In this document: positions 20,972-33,193 of the stretch, piece by piece | How the letters are laid out: each line of letters starts with the position of its first letter | How positions within the stretch are numbered: the stretch's first letter is position 1 | From: Mortierella alpina | Lineage: Eukaryota; Mortierellomycota; Mortierellomycetes; Mortierellales; Mortierellaceae | Length of the DNA: 64,000 nucleotides | Reading direction: 5' to 3' | Assembly: GCA_029449245.1 (NCBI GenBank) | Contig: JANATF010000002.1 | Coordinates: 1,240,001 to 1,304,000, forward strand | The notes under the pieces: model-generated | What the model was told of the DNA's origin: nothing | Database searches by the model: none | The model's input: only the letters and a program-made list of their open reading frames with translations | Made by a program: the position numbers and the translations under genes

Positions 20972-23841
20972 GTTGATGGCTGTGGGAGGTGGTATGAGAT
21001 TGAGCAGAGAAATGATGGTGTGATCCATTAAATGAATCCAGAAACTCGAGTAAAGCTGTTTGTAGCCGTGGTCGACGTTCGTGAGCTAGAATATGTGTAG
21101 AGAGTCTTGGGCTCTCCAGCCAAATGCTGAACAGTGTCCCAACAAGATACACTCGATGAGGTCCGTAGCGAGAGTTGGTGATGGCCCATTCGCAAAGCGT
21201 GTTCACTCGGGATTTCCAGACAGCATCCAATCGCTGCGATAGTGATGTACGTGATGGCGGGTATTGTGGTGCGGAGGATGCGTGCGAGGCTGCCTCTCCG
21301 GGCGTGGCGAGTGATGTTGCAGAGGGAGTTGCTAGCGGGGAAAATAACGGTTTGGATGGGGATGATGGTGTGGACGCTGTTCCTGGATGGACATCCGTCG
21401 AGTCGGAAAAGTAATTATGAGCGACCTCCTCCAGATCCGAAAAGTGATCGACCTTGTCCAGAATTTCCACATTACTCCCTTGCCGCGTGCTCTTGCTATC
21501 CACGTCCGATCCTGGCGATGTTAAATCTGTAAAGACGCGCACTCTTGCCTGTATCATCTTAAAGTATGACTCCAGTACAGATCCAACATTGGGAAACACT
21601 TCTGGCTTGTGTGGACTTGACTGAACGTCCTTGAGTAGCACCTCTTCTAACAGGGTCGGATGCGTAGACCATGCCTTGGGTATTACAAACATATCGGGCG
21701 TTGATAGGAATATTGACTATCGATACAAATGCAGTGTTCCAGGTTAGTATCCGTAGAGTTTCCTTAAAGTCCATTCTGTACTTTTGTGCTCCACCAAACA
21801 GAAACCATTCCCAGTACCTGAAGCATTCTCTTGAGTTCCAGCTCAAGATACGAATACCGGAAGAAAGTTTGGTTATAGGATGGATGATTTTGCACCTAAT
21901 GACACACAGAAGCGGCATGTTGATATGAGTAAAAGCAAATCCAAAGAGTAATCAAGACTGATGTATAAAGGACCCACATACCAATTGAAGGGTGTTGAGC
22001 AAACTCTCGATTAAGAGTCGCATCAATAGCCTGGACCGCGCGTATTCGGACAGGAACATTGCGATCAGACTCAACAAAAGCGCAACCTGCTCAAAGCTCA
22101 ACGTTGAGAGCTGTTCGACAGTCGCTCGCAAGAAGTGGCGATGGTCCAGCAAGCCTTCGTTGTACTGCCACTTTGTCAACATGACCGAGTAACGCCACTT
22201 GGCCTCCCACTTTTCCTTTGCTTCCTCGCTGGCCCATGGTTTCACATTCTGGGAGCCAGTGGCTGGGTTTAGGGCTGACGCCGCCGGCTTCGTGGTCGAT
22301 TGAGGGCTGATCTCGAGGAGCTGCTTTTTCAGAAACATGTTGACAGTCATGGTCCAGTCGGTTGAGTACTGATTCTGGGTCGACGAGGGTCTGCTCCGCT
22401 GGGCTTGCATCTCGCTGAGAGCAACGATTTTTATGTACCATGTCGCCCTGAGCATAGGTACCTGCCGCTGCGCAAGTGCTTCGAGCAACTTCTCCGACTT
22501 GAATCCATGTGGCACACTTTTTGAAAGACGCCGCAACGAGGTCGTTCCTGAAAGATCTGTCATCCATTGCTCTTTCTTTTGATCGTTGAGGGTAGCGCGA
22601 CTAGGTGGCCTGAATGTGCTTGGCCTAATTGCGACGTGAGAGTATTTAACGTTGAGTTGCCATGGATCAATGTCGCCCCTAGACTGGCATCCATACTTGA
22701 TAAAGGGAAAGGCCGAATTTCTTACCCAATGATCTTGCTCGACTCCTGCCGCTTCTTCAGAACCTCGACCATAAATGCTCCAAGGTCATGCAGTTTCTTT
22801 GGATCCTGCAATCCATCTGCCAGAATTCCTTGTGCAGACACTGTCTCGTTCTAGATCAAGGTTCATATTGTCCCATTAAACAATTGCAGAAACACTGTTA
22901 GCAACCCTCCTGTCTCTAATCTCTCTATCCTATCGCTTGTAAAGAAGAACAACAAACTTTGCCCTGGTGTTGTACCTGGATAATGCCTTTGTCGATGTAT
23001 CCTGTTTTGACGTTGTTGAACGTCATCTGATCCTCATCCTGCCCAGGCTTTTGTGGAAACACTCCAGGAAATCCTATTAGCGTTGGCATCAGGAGGCAAG
23101 CATTGATGACAGTTAGAAGGATGAGGCTTCGCATGATCGAAACTGAGTGTGCAGGTCCATGACACAGGTCCCAAATAGTCATTAACTCCTTACCCAGATC
23201 GCTAGTTCTGTGCAGTTGCTTCTTCCTGGGTGGGGGCAGCAAGATGTAGCGCCTCAATGGCGAGGATGGGTGGCTCTTGCTCGAATTTGGATAATTAGAT
23301 GAGGAGGGCGAGGATGAATAGGGCGAGTGTGTCGGGGTGGTATGTTGGGAAGCATGCCCATACGGCAATTGCGCACTGTTGGTGTTTAGACTGCTGTTGC
23401 TGGCTCCCAAAAGACCGTTGCCCATGGAGTTGTACGGCATCCCGGAGGAGGAGGAGCCGTATCCGCCTCCAGCGTATCCTGCTCCTGAGTTGTTGCCGGC
23501 ATGGTAGTTCATGCCTGTTGGTGCTGCGTTGCGCCCTGTACCAAATCCTATCCGTCCCGGCGCATTGGGGCCCTGTGCCGAGACGCTGTTCATGGGCGGT
23601 CCTACGGGTCCTGATCCTGGTGGATACTGTGTGAAGCCCCCACGAGAATGGTGGCCTAGAGGGGCAGAGCAGAGCAGTGGGAGCACGTTAGTCTGTGTGG
23701 ATGGAAGTGGGCAGAAGCGTGCGTGTGATATGGGTGTGTCTGCAGGACCCTTGGGGAAAGTGAGGGTGGCCGTGCGATGAGGATGAGAGCAGCAGGGGCA
23801 GGCGCTGTTCCAAAAGCGGCGTAGATTGGATTCAGGTGCAT
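15141..23841 (-). CDS. MED12: Mediator complex subunit 12 (Med12/Srb8)
   Basis: Large subunit of the Mediator CDK8 kinase module, acting in the nucleus on RNA polymerase II transcription. Nine exons connect with GT-AG introns in matching phase: 23655-23194, 23073-22976, 22850-22726, 22600-21982, 21895-21818, 21716-20612, 20521-20226, 20130-18166 and 18032-15141, about 2,545 aa. The Med12 N-terminal signature is spread over the early exons (PPPRKKQ, then LGFPGVFPQKPGQDEDQM, VKTGYIDKGI); Med12 activates CDK8 through its N-terminus. The Med12-LCEWAV domain is explicit (TLCEWAITNSRYGPHRVYLVG). A His run (about 20940-20985) and long Gln runs (about 15285-15510 and 16436-16560) are low-complexity, as usual for the C-terminus. 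The acceptor at 23656 needs an upstream exon; the ATG at 23841 is only a candidate start and the first exon is unresolved. Confidence 0.93.
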
Positions 23842-25086
23842 CGGTGGATTGACTTGCCTGGGTATTTCGACATGGCTGGCGATCTGCGCTCGAGCTGCGA
23901 GCGTGGTGTTGAGGGATGGAGTGGATCAAGCGGCGCTGGCGGCAAGGCGGGCCATGCAGGCTCTTGAGTCGCTGTGGCTGCTGGGCTGCAAGGCGTGAGG
24001 AATGTGTTGGCTGTGTTGAGCAGTCAATCTCCAATCAATCAATGAGGTAGGTGAGTGTGTGTGTGTGTGTGTGTGTGGAGATGTGATGGAACGATGGATG
24101 GATAGGGAGATGATGACGGGGTCGAGGATGATGACGACGGGCCGCGGACGGGAATCAGACCGGACACGACAGACGGACAGACAGACACGAGAACGGGAGC
24201 CGTGGGTGTGCGGAAGTGAATGTGTGAAGGTGGGGGTGCGAGGTGTGAGATTGCGACCAGGAGAGTGCAAGAGGGCACTCAGACCATGCACACACGGGTC
24301 TACTGCGAGGCAGGTGAGAAGGGGCGCGACTAGCCACTCAGTGCGGTCCGAGGAGGAGAGCATCACAGTGCAGTCTGCCCTTTGGATCATGTGTGGATGG
24401 CACGTACACCCTGACCTCCCTGCCATGCTTCCTCATCCTCATCCTCATCCTCATCCTCATCCTCATCCTCATCCTCATCCTCGTCCTTTTCCTTATCCTC
24501 ATCGTCATCCCCATCCCTCGCCCATGTCTGTCCCTCCCTCCAGCATTTCGAGCGGATGCAACCCGCGTGTCTGGTTGGCTGGCTGCTGATCCACCATTAT
24601 TGTCTGGCCCACAATTGGCTTATATCCTGCACGACTGTTACCCTCCATTGGATCCCCGCTTGTTTTGAGTCGAGATCGCAAACCCCACCTTTGTTCGTGT
24701 GTTCGATCGGGTGGCTATGAAAGACCCCACAGTGGCCTACATGTTCAAGAAACCCGCTCAATAGGTTGCTAGACCTTGCCTGCATGACAGAGTGGCGCAT
24801 CAATCGTCTTGCTTGCTTTTTCTTTTCTCAACCCGTTGCTGTGGAGGGAGAACAGCAGGCGTTTTAAAGCAATTGTCCACTGGTCCAACGCGCACACGCC
24901 GCAGAACGCCAGTGATCCTACTCTCGACTGTTTTCTCGTATCACCGGAAGGAAAAACACCTCTTTCCCATCTTACTCATACAATATGCATTGACACTGCA
25001 AACAGATATCTTGCTCGACTAAGTTTTGGCGCTCAGAGCCATTGTCATCTGCTGCCTCTCTCCAGAAAACTACCCCTAAAGCACCA
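23842..25086. other. intergenic, MED12 upstream region with microsatellites
   Basis: Probably holds the MED12 promoter and 5' leader (minus) and the upstream region of the AKR relic (plus). Two microsatellites stand out: (GT)n at 24057-24076 and a CCTCAT hexamer array at 24430-24486. Open frames here are by-products of these repeats. Confidence 0.5.
24430..24486. repeat. (CCTCAT)n hexanucleotide array
   Basis: About nine near-perfect copies of TCCTCA/CCTCAT in a row, decaying into CTCGTCC and CTTATCC at the right. A simple sequence repeat. Confidence 0.9.
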
Positions 25087-26110
25087 ATGACAACAACTAC
25101 TCCTCGCATTATTCTCAGGTACCACCCCGTCTCACCCTAAAACCGTCTATACATCTATCTGTACTTCCCAAAAGACCATGGATTCTCAGATGTAAAATCC
25201 ACAGCCATTCGCGTCAAAGGAGCGGCCAACATCACGGCTTTCCTGCACCTTTTACTCACTCAGGCACTCTGACATCGACACAACGTGGATCTGCGGTAAC
25301 GGGGATACGGGGCATGTTATGGGTCAGTGTCACCTTGGCTCTTTCAGTATCGCCATCAAGGTCTGGCCTGTTTCTGCGGGGACTTGTCAACCTCGTGGCA
25401 CTTGGCGTGGTCATCATTAACACCCCCTGAGAGGAACCTTGCAAAGCCTTGGATGATCTTTACAAAGAATGTCTGTTTGATAAGGTAGAGGGAGCTAGGG
25501 GCCAGCACTTTTCTTGGATTTGGGATGGGCAGAACTATGCCTTCAAATGCAAGCGTTCTCCCAATGGTGTACCAAGGCATGGTACGCAACTCAACAAACC
25601 ATGCCCTCCCTTTCCAAACACCGTGCTCCTCCCGAGCGGCGCCTTACTCCCAGCAATACAGGAAAGAGAAACACAGTGATGCTGCACTATGCTGAACAAC
25701 TATGCCTGTAGATGGGGTTCGGCACAATGTCAGTTTCAGAAGTTCACCTTTTCAAACAAACCAATTTCACATTTTGACACATCTTTTCGTCTGTCGCCAC
25801 AGTTACTGTACAGCAAGCGTTTCTGGAACCATTTGTACTCTGAGGCTATCCGGAAAGTCTGCGAGACCGTCTCCATCACCCTTCTGGAAGCAACTCTGCG
25901 CTGGATGGTGCATGATGCAGGGCTGCATGCAAGGGACGGCTTTGTTTTCGGTGTGTCTTCTGTTCAACATCAGGAAGAGAACCTCCAGGCGATTGCCAAA
26001 GGACTGTTTCCAATAGCTGTGATCGTACAGTAGCGTTTGATGAGGCTTGGGAGCTGGTCGAGATGGTCTCTCCAAGCTACTTCAAGACGGGGAAGGTCAT
26101 CGAGACCTAC
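25087..26110 (+). pseudogene. aldo-keto reductase (AKR7/aflatoxin-aldehyde reductase type) relic
   Basis: Segments in all three plus frames follow the order of an AKR7-type reductase. MTTTTPRIIL at 25087 is the usual beta-1 start. A DIDTTWICGNGDT-like stretch near 25270 corresponds to the EVDTA-Y active-site region, with Trp at the catalytic Tyr position. DDLYKECLFDKV lies near 25450, LPMVYQGM near 25560-25580, TLLEATLRWMVHDAGLHARD with FGVSSVQHQEENLQAI at 25880-26000, and FDEAWELVEMVSPSYFK at about 26036-26090. Multiple frameshifts and stops separate them, including TAG just before the FDEAW block. No intron set rescues the frame that I can see, so it is a pseudogene. The ancestral enzyme would be a cytosolic NADPH-dependent aldehyde reductase. 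Confidence 0.75.
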
Positions 26111-26286
26111 TTGTGCGTTATTGGAATGCTGGAATGTGATTGGCGCCCTGATTTTTTCTGTGAGACTGGAAACATAAGCGTGCCTGATTCACAATGTCAG
26201 TCTGCATTAATCCATGCATGCCCTTTTGCTCATTTTCACAGTCTTTTAATTCAAAATTGGATGAAGACTCTTGAGTCTTTGCAAAT

Positions 26287-26700
26287 TCAAGATCGCACCG
26301 CAGCGACGCATTCAATCTCGACCTTGACGTCCTTGGGCAGCCTAGCGACCTCAACCGTCGACCGCGCAGGGACATACCCACCATCCTTCTGCTGGACCAT
26401 CTCCCCATACACCTCATTCATGGCCTCAAAATCGTTCATATCCTTCAGAAACACAGTCGTCTTGACCAGATGCCCCAACGACGAGTTGGCACTCTCGAGC
26501 ACACTCTGAAGATTGATCAGCGATTGACGCGTCTGCTCCCGTATACCGCCCTCAATCACATCTCCCGTCGTGGGGTTCAACGGTGTCTGGCCTGAACAAA
26601 AGACCAGATTTCCAGCAGTGACTATCGCGTGAGAATACGGTCCCAGAGCCTTAGGCGCTGCCTTGCAGTGGATCACTGTATTTGAATTGCCTAACACCAT
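26287..26700 (-). CDS. RidA/YjgF/YER057c-UK114 family enamine/imine deaminase
   Basis: A single-exon gene of 137 aa from the ATG at 26700. RidA proteins hydrolyse reactive 2-aminoacrylate and related enamines made by PLP enzymes, releasing ammonia and a 2-oxo acid. The full fold is present: GPYSHAIVTAGNLVFCSGQ, the helix EQTRQSLINLQSVLE, VVKTTVFLKDMNDF-type core (LVKTTVFLKDMNDF), and the signature ARSTVEVARLPKDVKVEIE. The catalytic Arg (113) and conserved Glu (130) are intact. There is no N-terminal extension, so it probably corresponds to the cytosolic form rather than the mitochondrial Mmf1 type. Its divergent neighbour begins well away, so it has its own promoter. Confidence 0.93.
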   Translation of the reverse strand: MVLGNSNTVIHCKAAPKALGPYSHAIVTAGNLVFCSGQTPLNPTTGDVIEGGIREQTRQSLINLQSVLESANSSLGHLVKTTVFLKDMNDFEAMNEVYGEMVQQKDGGYVPARSTVEVARLPKDVKVEIECVAAVRS

Positions 26701-27369
26701 TGCTGTGGAACAAAAAAGTGGAGAGAAAAGCTGAGTGGTCGTCGGTTTTGGGGATGAGGGTGTTGTTTAACAGATGGAAAAGAAAAGGGTGGTTTCCTCA
26801 TTTTTCTCACGATCTGGTTTTTGCGTTTTTTTTTTCTTGTGTTCACAAGGATGGCGAGTAATCTGACGTCAAAGGACGCGGCGTGCATTGAGTGGGGAAG
26901 GCGTGACACATCTGCAGTTCTAGGATTGCGGCGCGCGCTTCACGCTAGACGCCTCGTAGGTAGGCTAACCATTTGCCGCTCCATGCTGCCTCTCTCGGAA
27001 CAAAGAAAGAGCACCTCCAGTGCTCGAGAGTGAGGGTATGTACTGCATATGTACTGTACACTCTCGGTCGGACATTTTGGCCACTAGAAAGAACGCGGCT
27101 ATAAATAAAGACCCACCATTACCCAAATGCATCACTTCTACACCCAGTGTTACGAATGAAGTAAGAAATCCGAGTGCGTTGGACTTTTCTCTTCATCCAA
27201 TTTCGTCAAGATGCTCAAAAAGTAAACGCCAGACCAGTGCTGTTTAATATACAGTACTTGGCAGATTTGTTAACATGAAAACAGAAGTGAAAAAGGGCAT
27301 TCTAAGCATCGGTTTATGAGCATTTCTTCATGTAGATGACTGATTGCAACCATAATAAGAATGGATACT
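26701..27369. other. intergenic, no recognised gene
   Basis: Promoter side of the RidA gene plus the 3' flank of the minus-strand gene at 27370. No recognised gene. Confidence 0.4.
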
Positions 27370-27759
27370 CTAAAGGACCAGCAGCTGCGAGGCGATGAGT
27401 CCCAAGACAAAGAGTGCCGAGTAGCTGAGATTCTTGTTTGTCAATGTTGCTGCGACACCAGCACCGCTGCTTGGGTTTGCTCCCTTCTTGCCGTCACCTT
27501 TTTTCTCCTTGGCCGGTGCCTCGTTTGGGCAGGATTCCATAGTGCACTGGAAAACCGACATGGCGATTTTGTCGGGTAAAGGCTTAGGGTTGGATGCGCC
27601 GATCGCGATGGTGTTGGCGCCGACGCACAAGAAGGTGAGGTTGTTTTCTTTGCCTTCCTTCTCGCACCGCTTGAGTTTAGGAAATCGGAGGCATGACGTA
27701 GTGTTATCGGAATGAAAAGTCTCTTGACAGACAAAGTTGGCCGGGTTGGCGACGCTCAT
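27370..27759 (-). CDS. small hypothetical protein with hydrophobic C-terminus
   Basis: 129 codons from the ATG at 27759. Six cysteines lie in the first two thirds (FVCQ, SCLRF, KRCEK, FLCVG, FQCTMESC) with NTT and NLT sequons, followed by a Lys/Gly/Ser-rich linker. A terminal hydrophobic run (YSALFVLGLIASQLLVL) looks like a GPI-attachment signal or tail anchor. A GPI protein needs a signal peptide, which this start lacks. The frame is open upstream for about 43 codons with no ATG but with a hydrophobic segment, so an upstream exon may supply it. Family not recognised. Confidence 0.5.
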   Translation of the reverse strand: MSVANPANFVCQETFHSDNTTSCLRFPKLKRCEKEGKENNLTFLCVGANTIAIGASNPKPLPDKIAMSVFQCTMESCPNEAPAKEKKGDGKKGANPSSGAGVAATLTNKNLSYSALFVLGLIASQLLVL

Positions 27760-30252
27760 GATTGTGGTAGTTGAGGCGATTGGAGGAAGGTAATAAGACG
27801 TTTGCTTTAGGGTTGATGCTTGTGCGTAGACAGGCTGTGAAGTGTGAGAATGTGTTGGAAAGGTGAACAACAAAGTGAGAGCGATCAATTAATAGTGTTA
27901 GCTGATGGGTGGAACTGTGAGAAGGAAGAAGGTCGCTACAACGGTTTGTCCTTCTTATAAGTTGTTGAGGCAGGTGAAAGACCTCACACGATGAATCAAC
28001 TTGCGTGAAGTCATCTCGGTCTCTACCAGGTATTGTACAAGTAAAGCAATTCGTCATGTTTATTGCCCACAGCTGAGCGGAAAAAGTATGTCGCACTTGA
28101 GTACAGCCGATTCTTTGCGTGCATGCACCTCTGTAACCGAGCTGGTCCTGAAATGAGGGACTGATCAATGATGCGGGCTCTGTGGCATGTAGCCCCGATC
28201 CCGTCCTGAGTTGACGGCGGCATTCTTAAAGTTTTGCAAAACCAATTATTGTGGCGGCAAACAGTTGGACACAAAACTCCAAAATAGACACACTCAATTA
28301 TTTACACTTTTCGCATGGCTATCGCTCTGCTAAGACAACGAGGATGAAACTCAAGATTCATACAATCTCTCAAACAGCGCTGGGTAGAGACACCAAGCAT
28401 CTATATTTAAGCAAGCAGTGCCTGAACGAGCTTTTAAGATGATAAAAGTCAATCTACGGCGTCGAGCAACGTCAAAGCAATTGCGCCTTTCAGAAGGCGC
28501 GTGGATGCAGTTTCGGGTGCACTGTCCATCACAATTTGTTCTCATATACCGCTGCCGCGACGCGCATGGTGACAGACCTGCGTGCACAACAAACACATGA
28601 CGGGGTATCACAGATCTCAGGTCATCCCAAAAGTGGGTTCGCGCCATGCAGACACTGTTCTCCTGATTTAGGTACTCAAGAGCTCCTCAATTCCTGTCCT
28701 ATTGTATACTACTTCTGCGGGACCCTTTTTGAGTCCCCTCGTGCGGACCATGGGAGTGACGACAGTGGTTGTAACTTGGAGGAAAGGTTCGTGTTAAGCA
28801 TTGTGCAATCTGACTATTGTATATCCACGGTACTGGACCCTGAACAGACTGCAGCTTGATAGTTGAGCGACGCCATATAGGTATTGACGGATGTCCCATT
28901 CTTTTTTTTTGCATTCATACCGGTAAACATTCAAAGAGGGTATGTACCGTGGTTGCTCACCAGCGCTCCTGGATTTTTTTTTTGGTTCCCTGTGTCTCTT
29001 TCTTACGCTCTCCTGAAACTCTGTTCCCCAACACCGATCTCGTGTTGTCGAAGGGGGCGAACCCTCTCTTTGTGTCCTCCCGCCATCAAAACGGACCCAC
29101 AGAGGTGTAAATCTTTGCTTGCTTGCTATCAATCTCCCATGCAGGGCGAGGAACATTGTCATTCCTCTGCTTCTTTCTATTGTTGCTATTATTGTTGCTT
29201 TCATTCATACTTCACTTGTTAGTCACCCATACAGCCTCTTTTTGCTTCCTCTGCTATCCTCCTCCTTGCTTCTTTCTGGCACAACTTTATCGGTACCAGA
29301 GTTCGGCATTCATTAGGAGGTAGTACAGTATAGGGCCAGTACATGCCCACCCGCACAGCGATTTCGCGCAGCCTCCCCACATCATTCCCGCCCACTTCCA
29401 ACAATCGCACAGCGTCTTGGAGAAAACCAGAAAACGCACTACCCCACAACCTATGTCCAGATGTCCATAAGTAACTACAGACATTGATTCTTACTTTTGG
29501 TCCTTCCTAAACCTTGTTCTATCCTCTTCCACCGGCATTCGTTTCCTGGTCCGCTAGAGCCAATGTAGACAAGAGATATAAACCATCGCCTAATTGCCCT
29601 TTCCCTATTTCCTCTTTTCTTTTTCATCAGTGCGAAGAACCACCACCACCGAGCAGCACTCTATCGAACTCCACCGACTTGTCGGTCAGTCCTTCATTTG
29701 TTTGTCTTACAATTCCTGTGCATTCTTGTCACCTCCCCACATTGGCCTTCGTTCCCTTCTCCCCTCCACATTCCCTCTGCAACAAGGAGGGTGCGCATGC
29801 GCTTAAACCTCCCCACGTTTTTCTAATCTTCCGACGCCTCACCGCTCCTTGCCACACGCTGCCTGTAACAGCACAAGACAAAGATTATCCCATTGGATTC
29901 TTCAGATTTAACCAGTTCAAGACCAGGCACACTTCCCCTCACTTATCCGCATAGAGTGGGTGCTTGAAGACTCTTGCAGTAACAATTCTTTTAAGGAACA
30001 CTGTATCTTGCTATTCTCTCCTCCCTTCTCTCGCCTTATTACCTGATACCTTAGCCCATGCTTGCTCAGACCTCCTCTTCATCGTAATCCTTTTCGCCTT
30101 TTTCGTTCGTCTTGATCCTTGGCTCCTCCTTGAGTGATCGCCATAATAGAAGTCGATACTTACGTCTCGTCATACCGCAAGTTACGATTATATCTGGAGG
30201 CAATATAAAACGCTTCGTACTTCCCTTCCACTTTTCGGCGCCTTTATTGACC
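27760..30252. other. long intergenic region, no recognised gene
   Basis: About 2.5 kb without a supported gene. Open frames on both strands lack family support. The right part from about 29500 is pyrimidine-rich and probably includes the leader of the FAM72 gene. Confidence 0.45.
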
Positions 30253-31348
30253 ATGGCTTCTAGACCATCCAACCACCTCAGTATCGACACACAGGCGGCT
30301 ACAGCAGCCAATGCAGCCAGGCGCACCTTGCCCTCGCCCATGTCTTCGTCTTCGTCGCTGCCACCTTGCCCACACGACGAAGAACTTATCACCACTGCAA
30401 TGCTATCACATCCTCCCACACTCTCAATCCCTTCCGTTCCCTATCCGCCCAATAACCATTACTCGCATCACTCGCAACACAACAGGCAACGGTACCAAAC
30501 TCTGTCGGACGGTAGAGGGTCCCAATCAGCACCCGTGACTCCACAATGGCAAGAAGCCGATAGCGGTCAGGGTGTTCATGGAAACATGATCAGGCGACCC
30601 AGTCTTCCTGTGAACCAACATCAGTATTCGCACCAACAACCACAGCGTAATCATCAGAATTCTCATGGGCAGCAGGGTCAATATCATGGTGCGCACCAGT
30701 CATCATACGCCCAGCCGCAACCACAGCTGCCTCCGACGCCCTCAACACCTCCGCCTAGCGCACCTGCAGTCCGACATCCTTTATGGCGACTAGAATGCTC
30801 ATCATGCAAGACCACCTTGTGTGAGCAGGCGATGCAAGGCCATCTGGTCGGCGATCCGTCCAAGAAGTTGTTTTCAACAAATCTCGCGCTTGGGTAAGAG
30901 TACTGCTAGAAGAAATATATCGTGCTACGTGCGTCAACATACTCACAGCTCCTGAATATTGTACATCCATACCAATAGAGTCCTAGGACTGCCTGATCGC
31001 CCAGTGTCGATTATTTGTCCGTGCAAATTCCACCTCTTTGCTTGCGCAAGCTGGTAAGATTTCAGCATCAGTCTTTTCTGAGTCGTAGAAAGGAAAGTAA
31101 CACTTGCTGAAAGAAACATGCCTTCTGTTTTATTGGCTTTTCACATATTACGAAATAGCGGGAGTGTATGTGGCTATAATCTCAGTCAACCTTGTGCAGG
31201 CTGCGAGACGAACAGGGGAAACGGCCATTTCTGGATCTTTTACGCGCATGAGATCATTCCTCACTGGCGAACCATTGGAGACCGCAATATGTTTTGGGAT
31301 GATCTTCCGACGTGGAGGAACAAAACTGACGGCAACGTTGGCCGTTAA
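30253..31348 (+). CDS. FAM72 family protein
   Basis: Three exons, 30253-30893, 30979-31053 and 31159-31348, joined by GT-AG introns in matching phase; the product is 301 aa. The first ~170 residues are low-complexity (Gln/His/Pro/Ser). The C-terminal ~125 residues are a complete FAM72 domain: the Cys pair in LECSSCKTTLCEQAM, ICPCKFHLFACASCGSVCGY, PCAGC and the diagnostic NGHFWIFYAHEI, ending in a WDDLP segment. The exon junctions fall inside conserved blocks and restore them exactly, which confirms the splicing. Conserved cysteines suggest metal binding. Vertebrate FAM72A antagonises uracil-DNA glycosylase; whether the fungal protein does so is unknown. The ATG at 30253 was preferred because the frame upstream has no conserved content. 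Confidence 0.88.
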
Positions 31349-33193
31349 AAAGGCGTGGCACGAACATACCCTCCAATTCATTGATTTGAATCCCTAGACA
31401 TCTTTGTCTGGTTTTGTCACCCCTCACGCTCTTCCTCTCTTTTGTCGCTTATCTGCAGCAACTTCTGCTCCATTTCTCATCTCCAGGATGGCTTTTGATC
31501 CTCCCACTTGGTGCTGTGACAACAGCATAGACAAAAGAAACAGCACAGACTAGGATCACTGCTACGAGGTGACAAGAGGAGTCACTGTACCACCATCCAT
31601 CCGACTGCCTTTGGATATACCTTTGCTTCAAACAATAGACCACCCAGTTCTTTTTCTTGATAGACCACTTCCATTGACAGCATTTTCACTCAAATAGACA
31701 GTTTTGTTTTTGTTTCCCTCCTCGTCTTAGAATGCGTTATCTACAATACCAGACGCCGTCTATGCCTCATCGATCGCTGTAGTCTGTGCCACACACACGA
31801 GCCTCTACACACTCTTTTTCGAATTGGGCTTCATAGAACGCGTCGTCCAGAGCTACTCCTCATGGTGTCTCCGGGGCTTGTTGAATTTGTTTAAGGCCTG
31901 ACGGCGCTTCAGTGCGATTCTTGAAGATTATAGAAGCTCCTTGAACAATGCGGTAGCGAAGTTTCTGTCGAAGAGATCGAAGAGAGCGTGACAATGTTGG
32001 CGAAGAAGACATACCCTTGTTTTTCTGTTCGTAGGCCTAGTGCAAATACGCTTGTGAGATTTTGTAGAGTTTCTGGGAAGAGTTGGAGGTTAAAACAGAT
32101 CGTAATAGACGCGACGCATACCACAAGTCCATTGATACAGATATGTCAAGCAAAGGGCCAATGGCGCCTTCCGGGCACATGCTATGAATAGCCCCTTTGG
32201 AGACCACCACTGTCACGATCGCTTTCCGGTCGGCAAACCAGAAGTCCGAAAGGACTTGTCAAGTCTGCTAGAGCTAAAGAAGTAAACCGCTAACGACAGG
32301 ACGTTTCTGCATTTGTGTGAATGAATTGATTGGTATACGCACCTAGATGGAAGAGGACTGGCTAAGATAAAGCCAAATCATGGAAGAGAAATTAGAATCC
32401 CACAAATACATTGATAGGTCTAATCAGCGAGTTACCATAGGGATCGGTAAAGAGTTCAGCGTGGGATTGACACAAGGTGTTCTGCTCGATTGAATTCACA
32501 AAATCAGATCAATACCTCTCGGAGTGAAAGTAGCTCGAATCTCGCCTAAGGTACCTCGTAAAAGGTTACGTCGATCTTTTCTGACGAGCACGAGTGGTGC
32601 TGACCAGACTTGCTGGAGTAAAGTTGCTTGTTCCAACGGTTGGCTCTTGTCCTAAACGCATTGGCTTTGTCCATGGGTATCTGCCATTCGCAGTCTTGGG
32701 ATGTAGATATAAAGGTCGTTCTAGCCTCAGAAGATGCCCTTGTAGAATATTCAACATGTTCTCGGCGGGCAAAATGTCTCTGTGGTGATATCGCCTGCAG
32801 TGCTTACAATACGAATTCTTGGCAGTCGAGGCATTTGGTCATACATACCAACAGTAATGTATCCCAACGATCTGGCCTAAAATAAATGGTTTACAGTCGA
32901 AATTCTAGTCTTGTTTACTCGTGGGACTACCCCGAATTGTGTGCAATATGGGAGAATATTCGTTTTGAGAAGTGGCCTCATAGAGGTTTAGAGCGACGTG
33001 GGACCACACTATCGTATGCAGAAATGGGAGTAATTCATTTTGAGGGTATGCAAAACCAGATAGATATGCCTGGCTTAAAGCATGGGCACATCGAGACGAT
33101 TGCATCAGAATTATCAGTAGCCACTGGCACGTGTGTGTTTGGCGAATAAACATATTCAATCTTTTTTACCACCAGAAAACATAAAAAAATATC
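31349..33193. other. intergenic, no recognised gene; imperfect 78-bp duplication
   Basis: No recognised gene. Two imperfect ~78-bp units (starting at about 32920 and 32998, each with CGTGGGACYAC and later ATGGGAGWAATTC-like blocks) lie at 32920-33060, just downstream of the patatin relic's stop. Minus-strand frames at 31909-32124 and 32566-32772 have peptide-like composition but no family I can name. Confidence 0.45.

Noticed and set aside
22925-24034. A 369-codon minus-strand frame starting before MED12 exon 1
   Set aside because: It runs through two MED12 exons and their introns; its first ~95 codons have no ATG start and no conservation. Only the exon parts are used.
24039-24668. Several 60-176 codon ORFs rich in Ile/Leu, His/Pro or Thr/His repeats
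   Set aside because: They are translations of the (GT)n and (CCTCAT)n microsatellites in different frames.
29514-29954. 146-codon plus-strand ORF upstream of FAM72
   Set aside because: Pyrimidine-rich leader translated as Pro/Ser/Phe; no domain and no clear ATG context.
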